DNA of 64,000 nucleotides from an uncultured Alphaproteobacteria bacterium (GTDB lineage Bacteria > Pseudomonadota > Alphaproteobacteria > RF32 > CAG-239), in NCBI GenBank assembly GCA_949493535.1, contig CASZWJ010000001.1:62001-126000 (forward strand). The letters are read 5' to 3'. Made by a program: the position numbers and the translations under genes. Shown here piece by piece: positions 42,659 to 52,161 of this stretch (within the stretch, counting starts at the first letter, position 1; each line of letters starts with the position of its first letter). The notes beneath the pieces were generated by a model. That model was not told where the DNA came from and did no database searches. It saw only the letters and a list, made by a program, of their open reading frames with translations.

Positions 42659-43513
42659 CTAGAGTAACTTTGCCAATTGCAGATATTGCTGCGGCGTGAT
42701 TTCTTCGGCACGCATGGTCAGATTAATGCCTAAAGGTGCGGCTTTATTTTCTAAATCGGGGATTGATTTCAGGCTTTGGCGAATCATTTTGCGGCGTTGG
42801 CTGAAAGCCATAGTTGTCAATTTTTCCAGATTGATCATAGTCTTTTCATCAATTTCCAAACCTGACGGGCGAAACAAAACAACCGTAGACCAGATTTTAG
42901 GTGCGGGTACAAAGCAGTTGGGATTAATATCAAACAAGCGTTCAACTTTGCACAACAATTGTGAAAGAATTGAAATGCGTCCGTAATCTTTGCAGCGGGT
43001 CTGAGCGCAGATACGGTCGGCGACTTCTTTTTGAAACATTAAGGTCAGGCTGTCGAAAGCGGAAATTTTTTTCAGCCAGCCGACCAGCAAGGGTACAGAA
43101 ATGTTATAAGGCAAATTGCTGACAATATTTTTCGGTGTGCCTTCCATTGCGGCGAAGTCTTGTTTCATTGCGTCGCCATTGATTATCTGCAATTTATTTT
43201 CACCGACTTTTTCTTTGATTTCCTGCATAATGGCAATGCAGCGGTCGTCCATTTCGATGACGGTTAATTTTTCCGGATTTTGAGCCAGAACCGAGCGGGT
43301 CAAACCTCCGGGGCCCGGCCCTACTTCAAAGACAAATTCTCCGTTGAAATCATTTTTGTTTTGGCGTTCCAAAGAGGTGCGGATGATTTTGTCGGTAATG
43401 TTCCGGTCAAGCAAAAAGTTTTGCCCTAAAGCTTTTTTAGCCATAAGGCCATGGACTTCAACAGTTTCCCTAAGAGACGGGAGATTGTCTATTATCTGGC
43501 TTAAATCTGTCAT
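42659..43513 (-). CDS. rsmA: 16S rRNA dimethyladenosine transferase RsmA (KsgA)
   Basis: Dimethylates A1518 and A1519 of 16S rRNA. KKALGQNFLLDRNITDKII N-terminus, FEVGPGPGGLTRSVL SAM motif, NLPYNISVPLL (motif IV, catalytic Asn-Leu-Pro-Tyr) and QRRKMIRQSL are complete. 284 residues. Follows surA by 1 base; pdxA, often between them, is absent. Confidence 0.95.
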   Translation of the reverse strand: MTDLSQIIDNLPSLRETVEVHGLMAKKALGQNFLLDRNITDKIIRTSLERQNKNDFNGEFVFEVGPGPGGLTRSVLAQNPEKLTVIEMDDRCIAIMQEIKEKVGENKLQIINGDAMKQDFAAMEGTPKNIVSNLPYNISVPLLVGWLKKISAFDSLTLMFQKEVADRICAQTRCKDYGRISILSQLLCKVERLFDINPNCFVPAPKIWSTVVLFRPSGLEIDEKTMINLEKLTTMAFSQRRKMIRQSLKSIPDLENKAAPLGINLTMRAEEITPQQYLQLAKLL

Positions 43514-43514
43514 T

Positions 43515-44441
43515 TTAATTTCTTAGTTCAATAACAGCCTTTTGACGCAAATCCTGCAAATATTTTTGAGCCAAAGTTTCCATTTTCTTGTTGCTCAGAT
43601 ATGTATTGATTTCTTTTTCGGTGGGCATCACCGGTTTGTCTTTTTTCGGGTCAAAACGCTGATTTAGTTTCAGAATATAATATCCGTCGTTGAGCAAAAT
43701 TGCATTGCTTATGCCGCCGACAGACAGTTTTTTTGCCGCTTTTTCCAAGGGTGCCGGTAGTTTTCCTTCGTTAATCCAGCCGAGGTTGCCGCCGTTGGAA
43801 GCGCTGGGGCTGTCGGAAAACTGCATGGCATAGAGTTCAAAACGGTTATCATTGCGAAGATTGTCGACCAGATTTTGAATATCTTTGGCTTTTTCTTTTT
43901 TGATAAAAATTTCCGATATTTGAAATTTGGGCGTGCTTAAGTCTTTTTTGGCGTCAGCCAAAGCGGTTTCAATTTCTTTTTGCGTAATTGTTCCTTCTCC
44001 GCGCATTTTGTTTTTCAGCAGACGCAGCCATGCCAAATCAGATTTCATTTGCGAACGGAAACTGTCGGGAGAAACCTTGGCCTGTTTTAAAATGTTTTTC
44101 AGTTCGCCTTTGGGAATACGGTTGTTTTTTTCGAAATTGGCGACAGAGGCATCAATATCTTTTTCGCTGATATGAATATTATTTCTTTCAGCGGCCTGAA
44201 GTTTTATTTTTTCATCGATTGCGGCGTGAGTAACGCGTTGGACAATCATGTTGCGGGTTTGGTCATTCAGCGGAATTTTTGTGGTCATCAAAAAAGCGTT
44301 AATGCGGTTTTGAATGTCCTGATTGGAAATAATATCACCGTTGACGACGGCAACAATTTTAAAAGAATTTGCCGCCAAAGCTTGATTTAACGAAAATAAA
44401 CAAGCTACAGCAACAGTCAGACAACCAAATATTTTTTTCAT
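43515..44441 (-). CDS. surA: SurA-like periplasmic peptidyl-prolyl isomerase/chaperone
   Basis: Periplasmic chaperone for outer-membrane proteins such as LptD. Signal peptide to about residue 23 (ending LNQALAA), the SurA N-terminal helical domain starting IVAVVNGDIISNQDIQNRI, and one parvulin PPIC domain (FEL..MQFSDSPSASNGGNLGWINEG). E. coli SurA has two PPIC domains; this one has a single copy as in many Alphaproteobacteria. Placed between lptD and rsmA. Confidence 0.9.
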   Translation of the reverse strand: MKKIFGCLTVAVACLFSLNQALAANSFKIVAVVNGDIISNQDIQNRINAFLMTTKIPLNDQTRNMIVQRVTHAAIDEKIKLQAAERNNIHISEKDIDASVANFEKNNRIPKGELKNILKQAKVSPDSFRSQMKSDLAWLRLLKNKMRGEGTITQKEIETALADAKKDLSTPKFQISEIFIKKEKAKDIQNLVDNLRNDNRFELYAMQFSDSPSASNGGNLGWINEGKLPAPLEKAAKKLSVGGISNAILLNDGYYILKLNQRFDPKKDKPVMPTEKEINTYLSNKKMETLAQKYLQDLRQKAVIELRN

Positions 44442-44457
44442 TAAAGGTCTCCTTTTA

Positions 44458-46725
44458 TTATTTTCCGGTTCCGCCCAGCGTTTTTAACAGGAAGGTTGCG
44501 CCGAATTTGAAATCGCCCTCATAATCAGGGTCGCTGGAATTATCTTTACGCAAATACATAATCAATTTCAAGCATTCATCTTCATAAATCAAACTGCCGC
44601 CATGTTCCAACGAACCGCCGTTATCCGTCAAATCCTGACGATTATAGAGGCTGACCGACCAGTCTTTTGTCAGTTCGGCATTCAACGAAGTATACAGTTC
44701 TTTACGCCCGCTGCCGTTGATTAAAGAAGAATCTTTGTTGTCTTGCAGGTAAATGTATGAAATATAAGCGTTTAAAAGTTTCGGGCCGATTGTTGTCGAC
44801 AGTTCGCTGTAATTCATTTCCAAATTGTCTTTATCCATACGAAAACGGTAATTTAAGTCAAAATATTCGTTCGGAGCCGCGTAAACGCGTCCGACATAAT
44901 CGCTGAAATAGCCGTTACCGTCATCGCGGGTGCTGGCAAAGCTTTCATTCTTGTCAAAACGGTAGCTTTGGGCGAAGAAAGCGGAGGTGCGGCCGGTAAT
45001 ATCGCCGTAAGCGCTCCAGTTCAGCCCATAGCTGATGCGGCTGCCGGTATCGTTGCGATCATAGCCCGAATAACGGTCAAGGTCTAAAATGTTGGTATCG
45101 TCAAGTTCAACGTCTTGGCTGTCCTCATTAGGAATTTTATCTGTTTTGTTACTGTTGTTCGGCGCGGCGACGGCGACAATTGTCGGTTCTAAAATCTGTC
45201 GCGAGGTTTCTGTCGCGCGGATGAAAGGCAGTTTCCATTCCAAGCCCAGTTGCGGGAAAATACGGGCCACGCCGCCGTCAAAATTTTCGCCTTCGGGATT
45301 GGTGTAATTATCAACATAATAAAGGTCTGATTTGACAGAGGCAACCATGCGGTATTTTTCGCCGTAGGGACTGGTGTAAGGCAAAACCCATGAGTTAATC
45401 ATTGAAAAGCGTTGGCTGTTGGTTTCTTCTTCGCGGAAAACCGATGCAAAGTTCAAATTGGTTTTGGAATAAGCGCCATAACGTCCGACATCGCTGATGT
45501 TTTCATAATTCAACAACGGCAGAACCATGGGCTTGTCATATTCTTTCATGTCATAACTGATGAGTTGGTAATAATAGCTTTCGATTGATGCGTAATTGCG
45601 GTTATCAAAACCCTGCATTCTTAAGCTTGATGTCAACCAGGCATCGTCTTCTTTGGGAAGCGACATGTCTTTCAAATAAGTTCTGTCTGAAGAATAATTG
45701 ATATCGGCGTCTGCAAGCCAATAATCATTCATTTCATAGCGCCCTTTAACGAACAAAGCGCCGCGGTTATGATTGCTGTAATCTTTATCGCGCAGGAAAC
45801 TGCCTTCGGCATTTAAGTTTCCTCTGTAGAAAAATTTATTATATTTTCCGTCTAAGACGAGCCCTTTGTCTGTTGTAAAAATAGGCGAGAAAAGCATATC
45901 TTCATGTTCAGATATGTTCCAAAAATAGCGCGGCTGTATGGCTCCGCCCAAGTATGAACTGCTTTCGATGCTGGGCGTCAGAAATCCTGAGCGGCGTTTG
46001 ACTGTCGGATCGGGATGTGACAGGAACGGGGTGTAAAATACCGGCACGCCTTTAACTTCGAGAAAAGCATCATTGTAATAAATATCTTTCTTTTCGGCAT
46101 TGTGGCGGATTTTACGGGCTTTCAACTGCCAAAGCGGATCTTTGCCGGTGCAGACGTCACAAGGGGAGTAAACGGCATTTTCCATAAGTTTGTTGTCATT
46201 GACATAGCGTTTAACTTTTCTTGCGGCGATTTGGCTTTTGTCTTTCATGATAACTTTAATGTTATCCATTTCGCCGGCTTTCATTTTATCTGTCAGAACA
46301 ACGTAATCGGTAAAAATGACGCTGCCGTCTTCTTCCATAAGGACAACATTGCCGACAGCCGTAATGACATCGTCTTTTTGGTTGTAGATGACTTTATCTG
46401 CTTTGACTGTCAAGTTGTCGCGGATGATGTTGACATTGCCTAACGCTGTTATCGTGCTTAATTCCTGATCATTTTGCATTTCGTCAGCGCTGAAATAGAT
46501 TTCTTGCTCTTCCGCTTCTGTTTGGGGCGAAGTTATATCCATAACGCCGGTTAGGTTGTTTGACGGCTCGAGTGCGCCTGTCGGCAAAGATTTTTTTTCG
46601 GACTTGTGTATGACAGCCCCAGCGTCGCGGTTGTTATATGTAAAACCGTCAGGCGCAGCTTTTGCTGTTGCCGCAGCGGTGAGAAACAGTGTCAGGAAAA
46701 GCCCAAAAGAAGAAAGTTTATGCAT
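44458..46725 (-). CDS. lptD: LPS-assembly outer-membrane protein LptD
   Basis: Outer-membrane beta-barrel that inserts LPS with LptE. Start at 46725: signal peptide MHKLSSFGLFLTLFLTAAATAKAA, with an AAGGA site inside the lptG end (8-base overlap). OstA/LptA-like repeat domain (EIYFSADEMQNDQELSTITALGNV onward), then the barrel starting FYTPFLSHPDPTVKRRSGFLTP. A cysteine pair at SPCDVCTG is present. 755 residues. Supports an LPS-containing outer membrane. Confidence 0.95.
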   Translation of the reverse strand: MHKLSSFGLFLTLFLTAAATAKAAPDGFTYNNRDAGAVIHKSEKKSLPTGALEPSNNLTGVMDITSPQTEAEEQEIYFSADEMQNDQELSTITALGNVNIIRDNLTVKADKVIYNQKDDVITAVGNVVLMEEDGSVIFTDYVVLTDKMKAGEMDNIKVIMKDKSQIAARKVKRYVNDNKLMENAVYSPCDVCTGKDPLWQLKARKIRHNAEKKDIYYNDAFLEVKGVPVFYTPFLSHPDPTVKRRSGFLTPSIESSSYLGGAIQPRYFWNISEHEDMLFSPIFTTDKGLVLDGKYNKFFYRGNLNAEGSFLRDKDYSNHNRGALFVKGRYEMNDYWLADADINYSSDRTYLKDMSLPKEDDAWLTSSLRMQGFDNRNYASIESYYYQLISYDMKEYDKPMVLPLLNYENISDVGRYGAYSKTNLNFASVFREEETNSQRFSMINSWVLPYTSPYGEKYRMVASVKSDLYYVDNYTNPEGENFDGGVARIFPQLGLEWKLPFIRATETSRQILEPTIVAVAAPNNSNKTDKIPNEDSQDVELDDTNILDLDRYSGYDRNDTGSRISYGLNWSAYGDITGRTSAFFAQSYRFDKNESFASTRDDGNGYFSDYVGRVYAAPNEYFDLNYRFRMDKDNLEMNYSELSTTIGPKLLNAYISYIYLQDNKDSSLINGSGRKELYTSLNAELTKDWSVSLYNRQDLTDNGGSLEHGGSLIYEDECLKLIMYLRKDNSSDPDYEGDFKFGATFLLKTLGGTGK

Positions 46726-47848
46726 CGCCGAATCCTTCTTCATAATGTTTTTTGCGCCGAAACATTGCCGGATTATAAAAACGCAGCAGATAGAAGCAGG
46801 CAACAAAAGGAATGAGAAAGTTGACGTATATCAACGGCAGCAATTTTATATTTTTGACAGCCAGGTTTCCAAAAGACAAATCCAAAGCCTGAATAATAAC
46901 CATGGCCGTAATTGAACAGCATATTATTTTAGCTTGGCCGCGGCGGTTGAAATTGCCGATGAGCAGGCCGGTACAAGCCAGAAGGGCAAACAAAAGGTTG
47001 TAGAACGGGTTTAACAGGCGGCGGTTGCCTTCTACAAGAAATCTGTTGACTTCTTTTTCGCTCAATCCGGGAATGTTCCGGGCATTAAGCAGTTCTTTTA
47101 ATGTTTTTTCCCTGGCTCCCGCCGCTTTTCTCGAAGACGAACCTTTCATGCCGAAATCGACGGAGTAGCGCTCAAAAGCTACCGATGTGAACTGATTGTT
47201 TGCATTGTTGATTTCCTGACGGGCACCATTTACCATGATTATTTTCGGACCGTTATCCGTATAGACCACGCGCCCTTTTTCTGCCGATAGGGTTACTTTG
47301 GCTTTGGGATTGCGCTCATCATTAACTAAAATGCCGCTGATTGATCCGTCTTTTTCATGTGTGGAAATAAAAACGGTCAGTCCGTTTTGCAAAGAAGTAA
47401 ATTCACCTTCGCGGAACATCAGGTGCGAGACATCATTTTTGACCTGCCATTGCAGTTCGTTAAACGTTTTTTCCGCCCAGGGAATGCCCCAATTATAAAC
47501 ATAAAAGTTGAATAAAACCATGAACAGTCCGAAGTAAACGGCCGGTTTGGCGTTTTCCCACGGGCTGATGCCGGCAGCCTGCATAACAACAAGTTCACGG
47601 TCAGAAAGCATGCGGTTATAAACAAACAAAACGGCGGCAAACAGCGAGATTGGCGCTAACACCGTAAAAATTCTCGGCATGAGCAAAGATGTCAGTTCTG
47701 CAAAAATACTGACGGGAATGCCGTTATTGGTAATTAAGTCAATGAATCGCAGCGACTGTGTCAGCCAAATGATTGACATGAGCGAAAAGGTTACCAGCAA
47801 AAAGCCGACCAAAATTTGTTTCATTATGTAGCGGTTTAATTTTTTCAT
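46718..47848 (-). CDS. lptG: LPS export permease LptG/LptF
   Basis: Inner-membrane permease of the LPS exporter. YjgP/YjgQ topology: N-terminal segments MKQILVGFLLVTFSLMSIIWL and FAELTSLLMPRIFTVLAPISLFAAVLFVYNRM, a periplasmic jellyroll, then three C-terminal segments. SDRELVVMQAAGISPW is the conserved ATPase-coupling loop. Only one member is here, where Alphaproteobacteria usually have lptF-lptG in tandem; by position before lptD it is called lptG. Start taken at 47848; no strong ribosome site. Confidence 0.88.
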   Translation of the reverse strand: MKKLNRYIMKQILVGFLLVTFSLMSIIWLTQSLRFIDLITNNGIPVSIFAELTSLLMPRIFTVLAPISLFAAVLFVYNRMLSDRELVVMQAAGISPWENAKPAVYFGLFMVLFNFYVYNWGIPWAEKTFNELQWQVKNDVSHLMFREGEFTSLQNGLTVFISTHEKDGSISGILVNDERNPKAKVTLSAEKGRVVYTDNGPKIIMVNGARQEINNANNQFTSVAFERYSVDFGMKGSSSRKAAGAREKTLKELLNARNIPGLSEKEVNRFLVEGNRRLLNPFYNLLFALLACTGLLIGNFNRRGQAKIICCSITAMVIIQALDLSFGNLAVKNIKLLPLIYVNFLIPFVACFYLLRFYNPAMFRRKKHYEEGFGDA

Positions 47849-48030
47849 GCCGCTGATTATAACCAAAATATCTTATAAAAAAACAAATATTTTAATTAAA
47901 TAGGATAAATTTTTAATAAATTTGCGGTTTGGGGCGACAAAAGCCGATTTCGGTCTGTATAAGTTATTTATTCCTTGAATAAGGATTTATTTACGAATAG
48001 CATTTTATCATAGAACATATCATAACAACA

Positions 48031-48065
48031 GGCACTGCGGAGCAGCAGTGTTTGCCGCGAGTGCC
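48031..48065 (+). promoter_or_regulatory. Hairpin in the hydrogenase operon leader
   Basis: GGCACT...CGG pairs with CCG...AGTGCC, ending 8 bases before the AAGGAAGG ribosome site. An alternative stem CACTG/CAGTG uses the same bases, so the leader can switch between two folds. No known riboswitch family was recognised. Confidence 0.5.
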
Positions 48066-48088
48066 TTATAACAAGGAAGGTGACTAAG

Positions 48089-48571
48089 ATGACCGAGGAA
48101 GTATCGTTAGCCTCTCAGGTTGCGAACAAATGGCGCAAAAAAAGAGGGTCATTGATTATGGCTCTTCATGAAATCCAAGATGTGAAAGGCTATGTTCCAT
48201 GGGAAGATGCGGTTGATATTGCAAATGGCATGGGGGTTCCTCTGGCCAGAATTTATGAAGTTTTAACCTTCTATAATTTTTTCAAGTTAGATGCTCCGGG
48301 CAAAGCCGTTATTTCGGTATGCACCGGCACGGCCTGCTATCTGAAAGGCAATGACAAAGTTTTGGAAGAATTCAAAAAACAACTCGGAATCAACGAAGGA
48401 GAAAGCACGGCGGACCGAATGTTCCATTTGCAGTGTGTCCGTTGTGTCGGTTGCTGCGGCCTGGCTCCGGTCTGTGTGGTAAACGGCAAGACTTACGGCC
48501 GTATTACTCCGGCAGATGTCGGCAAGATTATCGAAGAATGGAAAAACAAACTTGACGAAGAGAAGGAGTAA
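48089..48571 (+). CDS. hydC: NADH-dependent hydrogenase small subunit (HydC/NuoE-like)
   Basis: A 160-residue thioredoxin-like [2Fe-2S] protein of the NuoE/HndA family: SVCTGTACYLKGND (two Cys) and CVRCVGCCGLAPVCVV (two Cys) bind the cluster. It carries electrons inside the NADH module of a trimeric hydrogenase. The ATG at 48089 has AAGGAAGG at ideal distance; the GTG at 48080 lies within that site. First of three tightly linked genes, 5 bases before hydB. Confidence 0.9.
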   Translation: MTEEVSLASQVANKWRKKRGSLIMALHEIQDVKGYVPWEDAVDIANGMGVPLARIYEVLTFYNFFKLDAPGKAVISVCTGTACYLKGNDKVLEEFKKQLGINEGESTADRMFHLQCVRCVGCCGLAPVCVVNGKTYGRITPADVGKIIEEWKNKLDEEKE

Positions 48572-48576
48572 GGATA

Positions 48577-50265
48577 ATGGCCGAAATTGACAAGAGATTT
48601 GACATTCACGAAATTGCAGCCAACAAAAAACAGGATTTAGACCGCTTTGTCTGCAATATTTATTGTTGCCATTCTACCGGCTGCAAATCTTCGGGCAGTG
48701 ATGAAATTATTGATTTAATCAAGGAAGCGATTGAAGACCATGATTTGGAAGACAAAGTGCGAATCGTTGCTACCGGCTGTATGGGTTTGTGTGCCCAAGG
48801 GCCTTTGGTCAGGGTTGAAATCAAAGGGCAGAAAGACGTTTTGTATAAACGTTTGGAACCGCTGGTTGCCCGCCTGATTGTTACCGAGCATGTGGTTCCT
48901 GCTTTGAAACTGGCTGAGGGCGAGGAATTTCAAGTTCCCGAATTTTTGCAAAAATATGTTTTGTCTTTGGATTTGCCTTTCTTTACCAAACAGGAAAAAG
49001 TGGTTCTGAAAGACGCCGGAAATCTGGATCCCGAAGATATACAAGAATATATTGCTCATGGCGGTTATCTGGCGCTTGAAAAAGTTTTAAAAACGATGAA
49101 GCCGTCAGAAGTTATTGAGGAAATTAAGAAGTCCGGTTTGCGCGGACGCGGCGGCGGCGGTTTTTCAACCGGCATGAAATGGGAAATTGCTTCCAGAACG
49201 CCGACCGTTGATGAGAAATTCATTATCTGCAACGGCGACGAGGGTGACCCCGGCGCTTATATGGACCGCAGTATTCTGGAAGGCAATCCGCATGCGGTGA
49301 TTGAAGGCATGATGATTGCTGCCTATGCGATTGGCGCGACGGACGGCTGGTTTTATGTCCGTGCCGAATATCCGCTGGCAGTCGAGCGTTTGGAAAAAGC
49401 CATTAAAGCTTGTAAGAAGACCCGTCTTTTGGGTAATAATATTATGGGAACGGATTTCTGTTTTAATATAGATGTCCGCCTTGGTGCCGGCGCATTTGTC
49501 TGCGGCGAAGAAACGGCGCTTATCCATTCCATTGAAGGAAATCGCGGCACGCCGCGCCCGCGTCCGCCTTATCCGACGGATAAGGGCTTGTGGGGCAAGC
49601 CTTCCTGCGTAAACAACGTTGAAACTCTGGCAAATGTTGCTTCCATTATTCTTAAAGGCGCCGATTGGTTTGCTTCTTTTGGTACCGAAACGTCAAAGGG
49701 AACCAAAGTTTTTGCTTTGACCGGTCAGGTTGAGCATTCCGGTTTGATTGAAGTGCCGATGGGCATTAGCATTAATGAAATCGTTAATGAAATCGGCGGC
49801 GGCGTTCCCGAAGGCAAGCAGCTTAAAGCAGTTCAGACAGGCGGTCCGTCCGGCGGCGTGATTCCGGCAGACAAGCTCGATTTGCCTGTTTGCTATGAAG
49901 AACTGAAAAAAGTCGGTTCAATCATGGGATCCGGCGGTATGATTGTGATGGACGACAGTTCCAATATGGTCGATATTGCCAATTTCTATCTTGATTTTAC
50001 CGTTGACGAATCCTGCGGCAAATGTGCGCCCTGCCGTATCGGCGGCAAGCAGATGCTGCTGCTTTTGGAAAAAATCAACAAAGGCAAAGGAACAAAGCAG
50101 GATATTGATGATTTGAAACGGATTGCAACAGCCATGCAAAAAGCATCGCTCTGCGGTTTGGGGCAGACGGCGCCGAATCCGGTGTTGTCTACACTGCGTT
50201 TCTTTGAAAACGAATATCTCGAAAAAGTTAATGCGCCTAAAGAAACAAAAGCAGGGGAGAAATAA
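48577..50265 (+). CDS. hydB: NADH-oxidising flavoprotein subunit of bifurcating hydrogenase (HydB/NuoF-like)
   Basis: A 562-residue protein: N-terminal thioredoxin-like [2Fe-2S] domain (Cys31, Cys36, Cys68, Cys72), then the NuoF core with FMN/NAD loop RGRGGGGFSTGMKWE and NGDEGDPGAYMDR, and a [4Fe-4S] site CGKCAPCRIGG at about residue 480. It ends near ETKAGEK without the C-terminal double ferredoxin domain that Thermotoga HydB carries, so it resembles the shorter HndC type or relies on HydA for extra clusters. It oxidises NADH and splits electrons to the hydrogenase and ferredoxin by family analogy. Confidence 0.92.
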   Translation: MAEIDKRFDIHEIAANKKQDLDRFVCNIYCCHSTGCKSSGSDEIIDLIKEAIEDHDLEDKVRIVATGCMGLCAQGPLVRVEIKGQKDVLYKRLEPLVARLIVTEHVVPALKLAEGEEFQVPEFLQKYVLSLDLPFFTKQEKVVLKDAGNLDPEDIQEYIAHGGYLALEKVLKTMKPSEVIEEIKKSGLRGRGGGGFSTGMKWEIASRTPTVDEKFIICNGDEGDPGAYMDRSILEGNPHAVIEGMMIAAYAIGATDGWFYVRAEYPLAVERLEKAIKACKKTRLLGNNIMGTDFCFNIDVRLGAGAFVCGEETALIHSIEGNRGTPRPRPPYPTDKGLWGKPSCVNNVETLANVASIILKGADWFASFGTETSKGTKVFALTGQVEHSGLIEVPMGISINEIVNEIGGGVPEGKQLKAVQTGGPSGGVIPADKLDLPVCYEELKKVGSIMGSGGMIVMDDSSNMVDIANFYLDFTVDESCGKCAPCRIGGKQMLLLLEKINKGKGTKQDIDDLKRIATAMQKASLCGLGQTAPNPVLSTLRFFENEYLEKVNAPKETKAGEK

Positions 50266-50266
50266 G

Positions 50267-52036
50267 ATGGTGAAATTAAAGATTGATAATTTTGATGTTG
50301 AAGTTCCTGCCGGCACCTCGATTTTAGATGCGGCCAGAACCGTACAGATTGATATTCCGACCCTGTGCAAGCATCCTGATGTTGACCCTTCCGCCGGCTG
50401 CGGCATGTGCATTGTTAAAGTCAACGGTCGTATTCTGCGTTCCTGCTGTACGCCGGTTGCCGAAGGCATGCAGGTTATTACTTCCGATCCGGAAATTGTT
50501 AATGTCCGCCGCACGGTCTTGGAACTGATTTTGAGCAATCACCCGAACGAATGTTTGAATTGCATTCGCTCCGGACATTGCGAATTGCAGGACTTGACTA
50601 ACAGTTTCGGCATTCGTTCTTCTCGCCTGCCGAGCCTGAACAAGAAATATGAAATTGACGATTCAACCCATTCAATTGTTCTGGATCCGTCCAAATGCGT
50701 GGTTTGCGGACGCTGTGTCGAAGTTTGCCAAAGCCAGCAGAATGTTTGGGCTTTGAGTTATCTGAATCGCGGTTTGGCAACAAAAGTTACCGCTGCCGGC
50801 GGCATTAAACTGGCAGACAGCCCGTGTATCAAATGCGGCCAATGTTCGGCGCATTGCCCGACCGGCGCGATTGTCGAGTATGATGAAACGCAAAAGGTGT
50901 GGGATATGCTGAGCAATCCCGATTTGATTACCGTTGTGCAGATTGCGCCGGCGGTTCGCGTAGCTATCGGTGAAGAATTCGGTTATGAGTTCGGAGAGAA
51001 TCTGACCGGAAAAACATATGCTGCTTTGCGTCGCCTCGGTTTCAAAAAGGTATTTGATACAAACTTCGGCGCCGATTTGACGATTGTTGAAGAAGCAACC
51101 GAGTTTGTCCGCCGCTTTACCCAAGAGCCTGAAAGCCTGCCGATGTTTACATCCTGCTGTCCGGCTTGGGTGGATATGCTGGAGAAATATCATCAGGATA
51201 TGATTCCCAACTTCTCAACCTGCAAATCGCCGCAATCAATGGTCGGGGCAATGGCCAAGACTTATTATGCCGAGAAAAACGGTATTGATCCGGCTAAAAT
51301 CCGCGTAATTTCAATTATGCCCTGCACGGCTAAAAAATGGGAAATTGTCCGCAGCGAAGATATGAGCTGTTCAGGCTTCCAAGATGTTGATGTTTCTTTG
51401 ACAACCCGTGAATTGGCGCGCATGATTAAACAAGCAGGCATTAACTTCCGCGATTTGGCGGAAGAAGAAGCCGATAATCCGCTTGGAGAGTATTCCGGCG
51501 CGGCAACGATTTTCGGAACAACCGGCGGCGTGATGACCGCGGCTTTGCGTACGGCTTATTTCTATGTGACCGGTGAAGAACTTGACAATATCGAATTTAA
51601 GGAAATCGAAGGTTTGGATGGCATTAAAGAAGCCGAGGTTGATATTAAAGGCACGAAAATCCGTATTGCTGTTGCTCATGGTGCCGGCAATGTCGAAACA
51701 GTGTTAAATCGTATCCGCGAAGCCAAAGCAAACGGCGAAGAACTGCCGTATCACTTTGTTGAAGTTATGGCTTGCCGCGGCGGTTGTGTCTCCGGCGGCG
51801 GACAACCCCGCGTTATGATGCCCGGACAGCCCAAACCGCGCGGTATTACCGACGATATTCGCAAAAAACGCGCCCAAGGTTTGTTTAAGGAGGATTTGAA
51901 CGCTAAGAATCGCCGTTCTCATCATAATGAATCTATCAAGCAGCTTTATAAAGAATATCTTGGCGAGCCGAACGGGGAAAAAGCGCATCACTTGTTGCAC
52001 ACGCATTATGTGCCGCGTTCAACTTACAAGAAGTAA
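50267..52036 (+). CDS. hydA: [FeFe]-hydrogenase catalytic subunit of electron-bifurcating type (HydA)
   Basis: A 589-residue group A hydrogenase. N-terminal [2Fe-2S] (Cys34, 45, 48, 60), His-Cys3 [4Fe-4S] (His92, Cys96, 99, 105), two [4Fe-4S] clusters (Cys144-154; Cys187-197) and the H-cluster: L1 FTSCCPAW (Cys297-298), L2 MPCTAKKWE (Cys353), L3 MACRGGCVSGGGQP. All catalytic residues are present. Start at 50267 is right after the hydB stop (1 base); an upstream frame to 50123 is only hydB antiframe. Maturation genes hydE, hydF and hydG are not in this window and must be elsewhere. Hydrogen evolution coupled to NADH and ferredoxin is inferred from domain set. Confidence 0.95.
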   Translation: MVKLKIDNFDVEVPAGTSILDAARTVQIDIPTLCKHPDVDPSAGCGMCIVKVNGRILRSCCTPVAEGMQVITSDPEIVNVRRTVLELILSNHPNECLNCIRSGHCELQDLTNSFGIRSSRLPSLNKKYEIDDSTHSIVLDPSKCVVCGRCVEVCQSQQNVWALSYLNRGLATKVTAAGGIKLADSPCIKCGQCSAHCPTGAIVEYDETQKVWDMLSNPDLITVVQIAPAVRVAIGEEFGYEFGENLTGKTYAALRRLGFKKVFDTNFGADLTIVEEATEFVRRFTQEPESLPMFTSCCPAWVDMLEKYHQDMIPNFSTCKSPQSMVGAMAKTYYAEKNGIDPAKIRVISIMPCTAKKWEIVRSEDMSCSGFQDVDVSLTTRELARMIKQAGINFRDLAEEEADNPLGEYSGAATIFGTTGGVMTAALRTAYFYVTGEELDNIEFKEIEGLDGIKEAEVDIKGTKIRIAVAHGAGNVETVLNRIREAKANGEELPYHFVEVMACRGGCVSGGGQPRVMMPGQPKPRGITDDIRKKRAQGLFKEDLNAKNRRSHHNESIKQLYKEYLGEPNGEKAHHLLHTHYVPRSTYKK

Positions 52037-52038
52037 GT

Positions 52039-52145
52039 TTGGCTTTGTTAAGGCGGCATCATGCTTGTCAGTTTTCCCAAGCCTTTCAGCTAGGGTTTTG
52101 CGTCGCCTCAAATTCAGGCGATAACATGTCCGCCTGCCAAAGCCA
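52039..52145. repeat. Imperfect inverted repeat D after hydA
   Basis: TGGCTTTG...AGGCGG on the left matches CCGCCT...CAAAGCCA on the right; a second stem TCGCCT/AGGCGA lies inside. It begins 2 bases after the hydA stop and shares TCATGCTTGT with element A. A strong terminator follows. Confidence 0.45.
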
Positions 52146-52161
52146 TTGCCAAACAATTGGA

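Noticed and set aside
47880-48030. FNR-type site in the hydrogenase promoter
   Set aside because: TTGAATAAGGATTT does not match TTGAT-N4-ATCAA well enough.
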